Shown here: one piece after another, positions 41,593 through 50,780 of the stretch
Layout: the number at the start of each line of letters is the position of its first letter
How positions within the stretch are numbered: position 1 is the stretch's first letter
DNA from: Ekhidna sp051379705
GTDB taxonomy: Bacteria > Bacteroidota > Bacteroidia > Cytophagales > Cyclobacteriaceae
Direction: 5' to 3'
Length of the DNA: 64,000 nt
Assembly: GCF_051379705.1 (NCBI RefSeq)
Contig: NZ_CP179868.1
Location: forward strand, 3,224,001-3,288,000
Made by a program: the position numbers and the translations under genes
The notes under the pieces: model-generated
Database searches by the model: none
Told to the model about the DNA's origin: nothing
What the model saw: the letters and a program-made list of their open reading frames with translations, nothing else

Positions 41593-43224
41593 ATGGCGGA
41601 AGTAATAAGAATGCCCAAAATGAGCGATACCATGGAAGAGGGGGTAATTGCCTCGTGGTTGAAAAAAGAGGGTGACGAGGTGAGCTCAGGCGATGTGTTG
41701 GCTGAAGTGGAAACCGATAAGGCTACAATGGAGCTAGAGTCCTATCAGGATGGTGTGTTATTGCATATCGGCGTGAAAGAAAAGGAATCTGTTCCGGTAG
41801 ATGGTATTCTGGCCGTGATTGGTGAAAAAGGTGAAGATTTCAAACATCTTCTCGAAGAGGCAAGCAACGGGCAATCTTCGTCTGCGAATAGCGAAGCACC
41901 TAAAGAAGAAAAAAAACCTAAGGGCGGGGACGAAAAGATCGACACAAGCAATATCAAAGCCTCTATTATTCGGATGCCTAAGATGAGCGATACCATGGAA
42001 GAAGGTGTAATTGCTTCATGGCTTAAGAAAAAAGGAGACGAAGTTGAGTCCGGTGATATTCTGGCAGAGGTGGAGACTGATAAAGCCACCATGGAACTTG
42101 AGGCCTATGAAGATGGAACGTTACTTTATACCGCGGTAGAAGCAGGTAGTGGTGTTGCCGTGGATGGCGTAATCGCCATCATCGGTGAAGAAGGTGCAGA
42201 TTATGAGACTTTACTAGAAGCAGAAGAACAAGGCGGAGACGATTCTGAGGAGGAAGTAAAAGACGAAAAAGACGAAGCTCCTGCTAGCGCTGCATCATCA
42301 ACTCCAACAGCTACGCCTCAACCAACTGTTCCGACAACTTCGACCAATGGTAGGATCAAGGCATCTCCGCTAGCGAAAAAAATTGCTTCAGAAAAAGGTA
42401 TTGATCTTTCACAAGTCAATGGCTCTGGCACAGAGGGTAGGATTGTAAAAAAGGATGTGGAAGATTTCACACCTTCGGCACAGCCTCAGCAAGCAGCATC
42501 TGGAGATCAGCCGGCAATCAATATACCGCAAGTAGTAGGCGAAGAAAGGTCAGAAAAAGTTGAGCTTTCCCAAATGCGAAAAGTCATTGCAAAGCGACTA
42601 AGCGACAGCAAGTTCGCAGCACCACATTTCTATCTTACAATGGAAATCAACATGGACAAAGCCATCGAGGCAAGAAAATCCATGAATGAGGTAGCTCCTG
42701 TTAAGATAAGTTTCAATGATATGGTGGTGAAAGCAGCAGCAGCTGCGTTGCGTCAGCATCCAGATGTAAACGTGAGTTGGATGGGTGATCATATGGTGAA
42801 ACATTCGCACATACACATGGGAATCGCGGTAGCTATTCCAGATGGATTGATTGTGCCAGTGGTAAGATTTGCAGACAGCAAGTCGTTATCTCATATTTCG
42901 GTAGAAGTTAGAGAGCTGGCACAAAAAGCTAAAGACAAAAAATTACAGCCTGAAGAATTCTCAGGAAACACCTTCACCATTTCCAACTTAGGTATGTTTG
43001 GAATCGAGGAATTCACTGCTATAATTAATCCGCCGGATGCATGCATTATGGCTGTGGGTGGAATAAAAGAAACTGTCGTGGTGAAAGATGGTGAGATGTA
43101 TGCAGGTAATGTGATGAAGGTGACTCTTTCATGTGATCACAGAGCAGTTGATGGTGCCGTAGGTTCCGCTTTCCTGAAGACTTTCAAAGAACTTCTGGAA
43201 GACCCTGTAAGAATTCTTATTTAA
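41593..43224 (+). CDS. Pyruvate dehydrogenase E2 component (dihydrolipoamide acetyltransferase), two lipoyl domains
   Basis: Core subunit of the pyruvate dehydrogenase complex; transfers acetyl from lipoyl-lysine to CoA. 543 residues: lipoyl domain 1 (about 1-80, lipoylated K43 in ETDKATMELES), linker, lipoyl domain 2 (about 120-205, K164), a peripheral-subunit-binding domain (RIKASPLAKKIASEKGIDLS, near 255) and the catalytic domain with H516 and D520 in SCDHRAVDG. The two lipoyl domains share PKMSDTMEEGVIASWLKK exactly. No E1 or E3 gene is next to it. Confidence 0.96.
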   Translation: MAEVIRMPKMSDTMEEGVIASWLKKEGDEVSSGDVLAEVETDKATMELESYQDGVLLHIGVKEKESVPVDGILAVIGEKGEDFKHLLEEASNGQSSSANSEAPKEEKKPKGGDEKIDTSNIKASIIRMPKMSDTMEEGVIASWLKKKGDEVESGDILAEVETDKATMELEAYEDGTLLYTAVEAGSGVAVDGVIAIIGEEGADYETLLEAEEQGGDDSEEEVKDEKDEAPASAASSTPTATPQPTVPTTSTNGRIKASPLAKKIASEKGIDLSQVNGSGTEGRIVKKDVEDFTPSAQPQQAASGDQPAINIPQVVGEERSEKVELSQMRKVIAKRLSDSKFAAPHFYLTMEINMDKAIEARKSMNEVAPVKISFNDMVVKAAAAALRQHPDVNVSWMGDHMVKHSHIHMGIAVAIPDGLIVPVVRFADSKSLSHISVEVRELAQKAKDKKLQPEEFSGNTFTISNLGMFGIEEFTAIINPPDACIMAVGGIKETVVVKDGEMYAGNVMKVTLSCDHRAVDGAVGSAFLKTFKELLEDPVRILI

Positions 43225-43299
43225 GAATTGAACCTTTTAAACTTCAACTACTGAACGAAGTGAAGCAACTTTTCCTTTAAGTAAGAGAAAAAACATCCT

Positions 43300-43839
43300 A
43301 TGGAAAAAATAAGATCGACAACCGTGCTTGCTATCAAGCATAATGGCAAAGTAGCCATCGGAGCAGACGGGCAGGCAACACTCGGAAATACTGTAGCAAA
43401 GTCCAACGTAAAGAAAATCCGCAAATTGGGTGATGGTAAAATTGTAACGGGTTTTGCAGGATCTACAGCAGATGCTTTCACCTTGCTCGATCGTTTTGAC
43501 GAGAAGCTCAGCAACTATTCAGGCAACTTGAAACGGGCTGCTGTTGAGCTAGCTAAAGATTGGAGAACTGATCGATATCTGCGCAAGCTAGAGGCGATGA
43601 TGATTGTAGCAGATAAAAGCGAAGTATTAGTAGTATCAGGAACAGGTGATGTACTTGAGCCAGACAATGACATTGCATCTATTGGTTCAGGTAGCATGTA
43701 TGCTCGATCAGCTGCTTTGGCACTTAAGAAACACGCCTCCAATCTCACAGCTGAGGAGATGGTACGTGAGGGTCTCACAATTGCGGCGGATATCTGTATT
43801 TATACCAATCATAATCTGGTGGTAGAAGTGGTTGAGTAG
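43300..43839 (+). CDS. hslV: HslV, peptidase subunit of the HslUV protease
   Basis: Threonine peptidase forming a dodecamer that degrades unfolded proteins fed by the ATPase HslU. 179 residues, the usual length. The catalytic Thr is in RSTTVLAIKHNGKVAIGADGQ: T7 or T8, after a six- or seven-residue propeptide MEKIRS. TLGNTVAKSNVKKIRKL and the GSGSMYARSAALAL segment match. hslU is not in the window. The 137 bases to the next gene show no clear feature. Confidence 0.95.
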   Translation: MEKIRSTTVLAIKHNGKVAIGADGQATLGNTVAKSNVKKIRKLGDGKIVTGFAGSTADAFTLLDRFDEKLSNYSGNLKRAAVELAKDWRTDRYLRKLEAMMIVADKSEVLVVSGTGDVLEPDNDIASIGSGSMYARSAALALKKHASNLTAEEMVREGLTIAADICIYTNHNLVVEVVE

Positions 43840-43976
43840 ATTATCTGACACCGTAATTCGAATCGGGTCTTTTCCGTCCATGGCGATTTGAAACGCTTAA
43901 TTTTCTTTTTGAGCGCAATAGAATAATTGGAGTAGTCTGAGGTAAGCTGATAGTTTATGAATCAAACTGATAAGCA

Positions 43977-44834
43977 TTAATGAGCCACTGGCATGGCATC
44001 AAATGTATCGTTTTTTGTTAGTTGAGTTTCTTGTGCCGATTTAATATCAATGGTGAACAATTCCTGGTTACCATTTACCATTCCCACGAAAAGTAGTTTA
44101 GAGTCATTGGCATACCAGTCAGGTGCCGAGTAGGAGATGATGGATTTAGCAATTACTGTTTCCTTTTTATCCTCAATTAAAACTAAGTCATACCCTTCTC
44201 CAATTTTTCGGTTCACGGCAATTAAACCCCTTTTTGAGTAAATAGGATGCGTATAGCTGCCTTTATCGCTTAGCCTTTTTGTTTCATTTGTTTCAAAATC
44301 GTAGGAATAGAGCACTTTCTCTTTGATGTAGGAGTAGATCATCGATTTACCATTCGGATGAAAGCTGCAAGTCGCTCCCCATCCAGGTTGATTTCCATTT
44401 TTTCTATTGTTTGAAATAATCTGCTCGGTTCCTCCTGAAGCTGGGATGGTTAATATTTCCCATGTCCCATTTCTTCGACCACTGAATACGATCGTTTTTC
44501 CGTCCGGACTCCAGTTGGGATAAAGTCCTTCATTTTGAGTGATTTTTTGAATGTTCGAACCATCGATTTCCATGGTCCAGATGGTGTAGCGATCATGGCC
44601 GTCCGGGTCACTTTGAAAGACGAGGGTAGATCTATCTGGAGATAGCTTCGGGTTGTTGTAATGTGGGTAGTGACTACTGCCCATTGAATTTGTCATCTTA
44701 TTTTTCTTTCCATCATCCATCGATAATGCATAAATATCACGACCTCTTGACTCATGTCCGGAGGAATAAAAAATAGTTTCTTGAGCAAATAATAAAGCAG
44801 GTTGGAGGATGAGTAGACTTAAGATAGATTTCAT
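43977..44834 (-). CDS. Exported TolB-like beta-propeller (second of two)
   Basis: A 285-residue protein with signal peptide (hydrophobic LSLLILQPALLFAQ). It consists of PD40/WD-like repeats: HYNNPKLSPDRSTLVFQSDPDG, GLYPNWSPDGKTIVFSGRRNG, and the last blade SAPDWYANDSKLLFVGMVNG. A six-bladed propeller, as in TolB, is likely. It lies four bases after a paralogous propeller gene and is the last member of a five-gene exported cassette. No catalytic motif. Confidence 0.85.
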   Translation of the reverse strand: MKSILSLLILQPALLFAQETIFYSSGHESRGRDIYALSMDDGKKNKMTNSMGSSHYPHYNNPKLSPDRSTLVFQSDPDGHDRYTIWTMEIDGSNIQKITQNEGLYPNWSPDGKTIVFSGRRNGTWEILTIPASGGTEQIISNNRKNGNQPGWGATCSFHPNGKSMIYSYIKEKVLYSYDFETNETKRLSDKGSYTHPIYSKRGLIAVNRKIGEGYDLVLIEDKKETVIAKSIISYSAPDWYANDSKLLFVGMVNGNQELFTIDIKSAQETQLTKNDTFDAMPVAH

Positions 44835-44838
44835 AATC

Positions 44839-45681
44839 TTAGTTGTTTGGATAGAAAGACGGTGTGTAATTGTAATTTTTGAATGTTAGTTGCTTCACAT
44901 TGCTTCCGTCAGCGTTCATGATATAGATGTGATGGTTGTTGCCTTTATCACCTCGTTCAAACACAATTCTGGTATTATCTGGAGACCATCTTGGTCGCAT
45001 ATCCATGAGCGGGTTATTGGTTAGTCGAGTTATTTCTTTTCTATCGACATCCAATAAATAGATTTCCATATTCCCATTTCTATCACCGTAGAAGAGCATC
45101 TTTTCACCGTCGTTAGAAATCTGAGGCATTAGTTTGTTGTCTTTTGAATTAGTCAGCATTTCTTTATCTGTGCCATCGGGACGAATTCTAGCTATCTGGT
45201 ATATTCCATTTACTCGTGTGGAGTAATAGATAAATCCATCTTTGCCCCATGATGGCATCAGGTCTGGAGACGTAGATTGAGTGATGTTGACTTTGTTGCT
45301 ACCGTCTTTGTTCATGGTGTAGATTTCCTGGTTACCATCTCGCGAGGAAGTAAACACAATTTTACTCCCATTAGGAGACCAGGCAGGACTATAATCCGCA
45401 CTTGAAGACCTTGTTAGTTGTTTGAATTCTTTAGTGTTTAAGTTCATTGTCCATATTTTCCACCAGCCCACTCTCTCTGAGGTGAATACAAGCATTTTGC
45501 CATCCGGAGAGATCATTGGACTACTGTCTTTTCTGGAATGATCAGTTAGGGCTTTTATGCCTCCATTTTCATCCATGATCATTAAGTTGTCATTGTTATT
45601 GATCTGGCGCGTGAAGATGAGCTGTTGGGCCTGTGTAACTATACAGCTCAAAATAGAAAGAGCAATTAGGAAAAATTTCAT
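44839..45681 (-). CDS. Exported TolB-like beta-propeller (first of two)
   Basis: A 280-residue protein from the ATG at 45681, with signal peptide (FFLIALSILSCIVTQAQ). PD40 repeats are clear: SSPMISPDGKMLVFTSERVG, DYSPAWSPNGSKIVFTSSRDG, DMRPRWSPDNTRIVFERGDKG. An upstream ATG at 45705 would overlap the FGE-like gene by 14 bases and add eight residues before the signal peptide, so it was not chosen. The function is unknown, with roles in surface-complex assembly possible. Confidence 0.85.
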   Translation of the reverse strand: MKFFLIALSILSCIVTQAQQLIFTRQINNNDNLMIMDENGGIKALTDHSRKDSSPMISPDGKMLVFTSERVGWWKIWTMNLNTKEFKQLTRSSSADYSPAWSPNGSKIVFTSSRDGNQEIYTMNKDGSNKVNITQSTSPDLMPSWGKDGFIYYSTRVNGIYQIARIRPDGTDKEMLTNSKDNKLMPQISNDGEKMLFYGDRNGNMEIYLLDVDRKEITRLTNNPLMDMRPRWSPDNTRIVFERGDKGNNHHIYIMNADGSNVKQLTFKNYNYTPSFYPNN

Positions 45682-45691
45682 TTCAATTGAT

Positions 45692-46438
45692 TCAGTCAAT
45701 TTCATTTTTTGCTAATCTGAATCCTACATAAAAATCTCTGGCTTCCGGATTTCCTCTTTGACGATCTGCTGCACGCGTATGCCTTGTTCTACCAGTAAAC
45801 TGACCACCTCTTTGTACTTTATATTCACCAATATTTGGCCCTTTCGGGTCTACTTTTTCATTGGTATTATCCTCCTGAAGCCAGTCGGAACACCATTCCA
45901 GGATATTACCCTGCATATCATAAAACCCCCATGGATTAGGATCTTTTGTAGCTACTTGATGAGAAACCCTTCCTGAATTACCTAAGTGCCAAACGGTTTT
46001 TTCAAGATCTCCTGAGTAGGGACCTGTTGTCCCTGCTCTACATGCGTACTCCCACTCAGCCTCCGTTGGCAAGCGAAAGCTATTTCCTCCATTGTTGATT
46101 TTTCTTAGCAATTTTTGAACGTCCTCATGCGAAACAGTCTCCACCGGATGGCTTTTTCCTTTACGTGTACTGGGATTGGTTCCCATGATCTTCTCCCAAT
46201 CGCTTTGTGTGAATTCTGTTTCAGCCAGCCAAAACCCCTTTGTGATGATCACCTCATGTTGTTTTTCACGGGCAATATTTCTGCCCGCTTCATCTTCTGG
46301 ACTTCCCATTGTGAAGCTTCCCGGTTCAACCCAGATCATGGTGATTTTCACCCCACCAGTCAGTTCGAATTCCTTCTTTTTAGGTGTCTGACTGATCACT
46401 GACAGTGTAGCAAGAAATAGACAAATTAAGTTGCTCAC
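45692..46438 (-). CDS. Exported formylglycine-generating-enzyme-like (SUMF1) protein, no active-site cysteines
   Basis: A 248-residue protein with signal peptide (LICLFLATLSVIS) and an FGE-type fold: MIWVEPGSFTMGSPEDE, VETVSHEDVQKLLRKIN, EWEYACRAGTTG and the C-terminal GFRLAK. In true FGEs two Cys bind copper after the RGGS segment. Here the chain reads VQRGGQFTGRTRHTRAADRQRG with no Cys, so it is unlikely to make formylglycine. SUMF1-like relatives include ligand-binding and sulfoxide-synthase types. The start is GTG, sharing GTGA with the upstream hydrolase stop. Confidence 0.85.
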   Translation of the reverse strand: MSNLICLFLATLSVISQTPKKKEFELTGGVKITMIWVEPGSFTMGSPEDEAGRNIAREKQHEVIITKGFWLAETEFTQSDWEKIMGTNPSTRKGKSHPVETVSHEDVQKLLRKINNGGNSFRLPTEAEWEYACRAGTTGPYSGDLEKTVWHLGNSGRVSHQVATKDPNPWGFYDMQGNILEWCSDWLQEDNTNEKVDPKGPNIGEYKVQRGGQFTGRTRHTRAADRQRGNPEARDFYVGFRLAKNEID

Positions 46439-47100
46439 CTTACTCTTAGTTTATCCATTCTTGTGAGTGTTCCTTCGCCGATTAGATTGGTAAGAACATG
46501 TCTTCCATCTTTTATGATCTCGATTTCGCTATTAACACCAGTGTTTAAAAGCTTAGTATGGCGGTCTTTCGCAGCATTCATCCAATAGGTGTCTTTGTCA
46601 CCCACAACGAATCTCACCTGCACGCCTTTTAGCTTTTTGAGCTGATTTTCATCTCGCGTCCCGGGGTTTCCGGCCATGCCTGTAATGGAATGAAAGTACT
46701 CGGGCATATTCATCACTAACCGAAAGATTCCTGCACTGTTCGCACTGAAGCAGATGGTGTGAAATTTATTGCCTTCAACATTGTAATTCGCATTGATGTA
46801 ATCCAGAAATACCGAAACTCCCTCTTTCTTACCTTCATAAATGGGAAAATCAAGTAGAATCCAACCTTTTGTATCCTTTATTCCGCGCCAGTAGTAGGAT
46901 TGATCATCGTTTGAAGCTGCTTCAGATGGACCTATTGCCACAGGATATGTCTTATTTGCATCAAAGTCTCTTGGCAATTGAATAGCATAACTAATCTTCT
47001 GACCTTGATAATTAAATGACTTAAACTCCCGCTTTGAGGTCTGTGCATTGCAGCAACTCGTACTGAGACCCATTAGCACTAATGTTAAAAACTTGCTCAT
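46435..47100 (-). CDS. Exported alpha/beta hydrolase-like protein
   Basis: A 221-residue protein with signal peptide (LTLVLMGLSTSCCNAQ; a lipobox is also possible at LSTSC). The alpha/beta hydrolase signs are a nucleophile elbow in CFSANSAGIFRL (Ser near residue 123), an acid in VVGDKDTYW (about 178) and a His in KDGRHVLTN (about 203). This would be a complete Ser-Asp-His triad. The substrate is unknown; esterases of this group act on acyl esters of sugars or lipids. Start 1 base after the DUF2911-TPR stop. Confidence 0.75.
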   Translation of the reverse strand: MSKFLTLVLMGLSTSCCNAQTSKREFKSFNYQGQKISYAIQLPRDFDANKTYPVAIGPSEAASNDDQSYYWRGIKDTKGWILLDFPIYEGKKEGVSVFLDYINANYNVEGNKFHTICFSANSAGIFRLVMNMPEYFHSITGMAGNPGTRDENQLKKLKGVQVRFVVGDKDTYWMNAAKDRHTKLLNTGVNSEIEIIKDGRHVLTNLIGEGTLTRMDKLRVR

Positions 47101-47101
47101 A

Positions 47102-48166
47102 TTATTCTCCTTCTATTCCCTTGATAACACCATCGAGGTAAGCATGCTGATTTTCAGGTGCTAGTTTTTTAGCTTCTTTATAGTATTTCAGAGCCATCTT
47201 CTTATTCCCATCTTTCAGGTAAGCTTCACCCAAGCTGTCAGTGAATCCCCAGATAAACTGATGATTAGCATTTTTCTCCACATTCATTGAGAATACTTCG
47301 ATGGCCTTTTTGGTGTCTCCATTAGCTAACAACTGATAGCCGTATTGATTTAACTGAAATGCGTTTGCTGTTGGAAGAGCTTCGTCCATTACTTTCTTGG
47401 CCTCCTCAACCTTCCCTTGTTTGGCAAGTAATCCAGCTTTTACCTGAAGGTTAGAGAATCCACTACTCATAGAAATGGACTGATCAATCCAGGTCATCGC
47501 TTCTTCCAGATTGGCATCATTTTGTAAGCAGTAGTTGGCAGCTTGCATATAGCCTCTCCATGAGAATCCAGCAGGTCCTTTGAGCTCTGCTCTTGCGTTA
47601 TCTATGACAATAGCATCCACATCAAACGAGATTTTGAATGGAATTTCCAAATCCGCCCAACGTAGAAATGCAGTAACATCATCCCCGGATCGATCTTTAA
47701 AGTCGTAGCTGAGCCAATCTTGGCTAGAAATGGTTTTAGTCTGAACATCAGCCATTAGGACGGCATCAGCTTCTGCAGGATAGTTAGTGCCCCATGACTT
47801 GGCATATTTGGACAGTATAATGCGAATATTTTCCTTGTCTTTTACAAACATGAAAAGACCGTAAGTTCCAGCTGATATGGGCTGACCTTCAATCTCTGCA
47901 TCATGGGAAAAAGTAATGGTTGTGTTTTCATTAGCACCAGCTCGCCACATAGCACCGTACGGGATCAAATTACCCCAAACCTGACGTCCGTTAACACCTG
48001 GACTGTGATACGTGATTGTGACATCTGAAATACCTACTCGTTGCGTCACTTCAGCATATTGGCTGGGACGTGGTAGGGTTAAGTTTTGTGCGAATACGAA
48101 TGATGACACAAGCATGAGTGCCAAGATTGTGATTGTCTTGTTTGAGTTGTAGTTCATGATTTTCAT
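47102..48166 (-). CDS. Exported DUF2911 protein with C-terminal TPR
   Basis: A 354-residue protein. Signal peptide ends near residue 26 (FVFAQ). The DUF2911 domain follows with LTLPRPSQYAEVTQRVG, ISDVTITYHSPGVNGRQVWG and the GTYGLFMF segment (about 27-190). The last 120 residues are TPR-like (ANYCLQNDANLEEAMTWIDQ, DGNKKMALKYYKEAKKLAPEN). It is first in a five-gene minus-strand cassette. The gap of 93 bases to the LytTR gene may hold its own promoter. Confidence 0.88.
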   Translation of the reverse strand: MKIMNYNSNKTITILALMLVSSFVFAQNLTLPRPSQYAEVTQRVGISDVTITYHSPGVNGRQVWGNLIPYGAMWRAGANENTTITFSHDAEIEGQPISAGTYGLFMFVKDKENIRIILSKYAKSWGTNYPAEADAVLMADVQTKTISSQDWLSYDFKDRSGDDVTAFLRWADLEIPFKISFDVDAIVIDNARAELKGPAGFSWRGYMQAANYCLQNDANLEEAMTWIDQSISMSSGFSNLQVKAGLLAKQGKVEEAKKVMDEALPTANAFQLNQYGYQLLANGDTKKAIEVFSMNVEKNANHQFIWGFTDSLGEAYLKDGNKKMALKYYKEAKKLAPENQHAYLDGVIKGIEGE

Positions 48167-48259
48167 TGTTTTATCGGTTGTTGGATATGGTTACGCGAAG
48201 ACGCATCCTCACAATGAAAATTTATGATCAGGTGTGAATGAAGTGATGAACAGTTAAAA

Positions 48260-49018
48260 TCAGCCTAAGTATTGCATGATCTCCTGTCGGTAGGATCGAC
48301 CAGACTGCAGCGTTTTTCCATCTTTCATGATAAACTCATACTCATTGTTGCTGATGTAAGTACACTTCTTGATGTATCTCCTATTTACGATAACAGAACG
48401 GTGGATTCGAAGAAATTCTTTCGGGTCTAGTTGATTGGCAAGTGTATTCATGGTGGACCGATAGAGGTGAGTTTTGTCAGCAGTTTGAAGGTTGACATAA
48501 TTGCCATTCGCCTCGACATAGAAGACTTCATCAAGGTCAATTTCTTGTTCCCAGCCACGATCCGCAATGGTAATCTGATGGATGAATTTACTTGGTGGTC
48601 GTTCAAAGTCTTTTACCATCTTCATTAACTTCTTATTGAAACTTGAAGTCTTTTGTGCTTCGAAGTGCTCAAGGATTTTTTTGATGGATTCATTGAACCG
48701 ATCTTCATCAACAGGTTTCAATAAATAGTCCAGTGCGTGGATATCAAAGGCCTGGATGGCGTAGCTGTCGTAAGCTGTGGTGAAAACAATATATGGTGAG
48801 TGCTTGGGCTTCATACGCTTTACAACCTCAAAACCATCAAAATCCGGCATCTGGACATCCAAAAAGATCAAATCCGGCTCTTGCATGTCGATAGCTTTAA
48901 CAGCTAGTTCGCCATTCTTTGCTTCAGCTACTACCTTTATTTCATCTTGTGATTCTAACAGCTTCATAACACGCTGACGTGCAAGGAATTCATCATCAAC
49001 AATAATAGCTCGTATCAT
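48260..49018 (-). CDS. LytTR family response regulator
   Basis: A 252-residue response regulator. Receiver domain (about 1-120) with phospho-acceptor Asp in LIFLDVQMPDFDGF (about residue 55) and KPVDE as the conserved Lys. The LytTR DNA-binding domain (about 150-250) has VEANGNYVNLQT and RIHRSVIVNRRYI. It overlaps the histidine kinase gene by 4 bases (ATGA). The five-gene exported cassette begins 93 bases beyond its stop and is a likely target, though this is inferred from position only. Confidence 0.95.
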   Translation of the reverse strand: MIRAIIVDDEFLARQRVMKLLESQDEIKVVAEAKNGELAVKAIDMQEPDLIFLDVQMPDFDGFEVVKRMKPKHSPYIVFTTAYDSYAIQAFDIHALDYLLKPVDEDRFNESIKKILEHFEAQKTSSFNKKLMKMVKDFERPPSKFIHQITIADRGWEQEIDLDEVFYVEANGNYVNLQTADKTHLYRSTMNTLANQLDPKEFLRIHRSVIVNRRYIKKCTYISNNEYEFIMKDGKTLQSGRSYRQEIMQYLG

Positions 49019-50079
49019 AGGCTCTGAATAGGAAAGGTTATTTGAGTGATATACTTGCTGCCTTCTTTGCGCTGCTGAAACGTTTGTTCCTCACCATACA
49101 TTTGTTGTAGTCGTTTAGCTACATTGGCAGTACCAATGCCGTATCCCTCAGACTTGGCACTTCCATTGAGGTTTGGATAATCATTGGTAATTTCAATGGT
49201 CACCTTCGCGCCATTAGCGCGTGAAGCTTGCACTGATATTACTCCACCTTCAGGTCGTTTGGCAATGCCATGTTTAATGGCGTTTTCAATGATCGGCTGC
49301 AGCAAAAGGGCCGGCATAGCGACATTATTGACATCTTCATCGATGACAAAATCCAACGATAATCTGTCTTGAAATCGAATGTATTCTATTTCTAAATAAG
49401 CTCTCACGTATTCCATCTCGCTCTTTAATGGTATGAGATGTTTCTTGTCTTGCTCCAGGATTTCTCGCATGAGGAAGCCCAGCTGAGTGAGCATTTTCTG
49501 TGCCTTTTTGGGATCAATATCGATCAACGAAGTGATGGAGTTAAGAGTGTTGAATAGGAAATGAGGGTGTAATTGCATTTGCAGGGCGTTGAGCTTAGCT
49601 GCATTCAATTCTTTTTGTTGTAGCTGATAACGTGTATAATAGGAAACACCCATGATCAGGGAGATTATGACCCAATACTCCAGAAAGCTCGAAAAAAGGC
49701 CAGCACTCATTGCGACCTTGTTTCCGGGAGTGAAGAATCCCCGCAGAAAACCAGTATTGGCATAGTAGACAAAGTCATACAATCGAATAGCTATGAGTCG
49801 GTGGGCACCAGCAATCATTATGCTAGTAGTGATGTGCAAAAGGATATTTTTTAAGTCAGTTTGTCTTCGTTGAAAGTAGAAGGCAATTCCAAGCAGGCCT
49901 TTGAAGATGGCCGCCCACAAAAGATAGTTGATTGTGATGCGCGTTGCAACCGCAAACCAGCTAAAATCGTAACCATAATCATTGATGAGATAATCGATGT
50001 ATTGACGCAGAATAAGGAGGCCGCTTACCAAAATGGCAAGTACAAACGCGTGTTTGGTCTTAAAACTCCTGATGTTCAT
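49015..50079 (-). CDS. LytS/YpdA-type sensor histidine kinase
   Basis: A 354-residue kinase. Four N-terminal TM spans are visible (about residues 13-31, 48-68, 83-103 and 120-142). The His_kinase domain has the phospho-acceptor in LQMQLHPHFLFNTLNS (about residues 185-190), and the ATPase domain has QPIIENAIKHGIAK (N box) and GYGIGTANVAKRL (G box). It is the first gene of a two-gene system and signals to the LytTR response regulator. Confidence 0.95.
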   Translation of the reverse strand: MNIRSFKTKHAFVLAILVSGLLILRQYIDYLINDYGYDFSWFAVATRITINYLLWAAIFKGLLGIAFYFQRRQTDLKNILLHITTSIMIAGAHRLIAIRLYDFVYYANTGFLRGFFTPGNKVAMSAGLFSSFLEYWVIISLIMGVSYYTRYQLQQKELNAAKLNALQMQLHPHFLFNTLNSITSLIDIDPKKAQKMLTQLGFLMREILEQDKKHLIPLKSEMEYVRAYLEIEYIRFQDRLSLDFVIDEDVNNVAMPALLLQPIIENAIKHGIAKRPEGGVISVQASRANGAKVTIEITNDYPNLNGSAKSEGYGIGTANVAKRLQQMYGEEQTFQQRKEGSKYITQITFPIQSL

Positions 50080-50198
50080 TAATGATTTATCGACTTTTAT
50101 CTCAACATAAAATTACGAGTTTAAGCACTTAGTGCTGTTATTATGTGATCAATGGATAAATTAGTGACAGCCTTTTCTTATAACCTACTACAACTAAA

Positions 50199-50693
50199 AT
50201 GAAAAAATCAAACCAGTACTTCTTGCTATTTTTTATTTCCATTGCACTGATCTCATGCGGCCCTTCATCCGAGCGTTCAGAATCCGAACAAACTGAAGAA
50301 TCAGCAGAAACAGAGACTACTCAAGAGGTCGACCAGTTAACTTATCAGGATGTCGTTGCGATGGTTTATGATGATCAAGGTGAAGGCATCGAGTGGCATG
50401 GGGAGGAAATGCCCAATGACCTTACTCAGTTTTTAGTTATCACAGAAGGTAATGTATGTGGTGAAGGTGATTGTGGTAAGCGTCTATCACTTATCAACAC
50501 GTCAGATCGCTCCATAACCACTATCATTCGTGGTGACTATGACATTGAAGGAGATCAAGGATACATCCCCAGAAAGTATGTGGTTTCTGCCAGTGATACA
50601 CTTATGATTGGTTGCTCTCATTTGTGTTACGGTGGAAAAGGTTATTCATTTCCGCGTACGATTGTAGCAAGTACATATACTGAAATGGAATAG
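50199..50693 (+). CDS. Lipoprotein of unknown function
   Basis: A 164-residue lipoprotein: signal peptide FLLFFISIALISC with the lipid Cys at residue 20, then an acidic linker of Ser and Glu (SERSESEQTEESAETETTQE), about 30 residues long. The C-terminal domain (about 50-164) is beta-rich with four Cys (VCGEGDCGKRLSL, and IGCSHLCYGG) that could form disulfides. It is not recognised. A small terminator hairpin follows about 25 bases downstream. Confidence 0.7.
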   Translation: MKKSNQYFLLFFISIALISCGPSSERSESEQTEESAETETTQEVDQLTYQDVVAMVYDDQGEGIEWHGEEMPNDLTQFLVITEGNVCGEGDCGKRLSLINTSDRSITTIIRGDYDIEGDQGYIPRKYVVSASDTLMIGCSHLCYGGKGYSFPRTIVASTYTEME

Positions 50694-50718
50694 TATTATT
50701 CAACTTACAATATCTAAA

Positions 50719-50740
50719 GTCGGATTTATCCGGTTTTTTT
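50719..50740 (+). terminator. Weak intrinsic terminator after the lipoprotein gene
   Basis: Stem CGGAT / ATCCG (50721-50725 and 50728-50732) with loop TT and a T-run of seven. Two flanking G-T pairs can lengthen the stem. Confidence 0.6.
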
Positions 50741-50780
50741 CGTTTTTGGAAGGGATAATTTTCTACATCAATTGTGCGTT

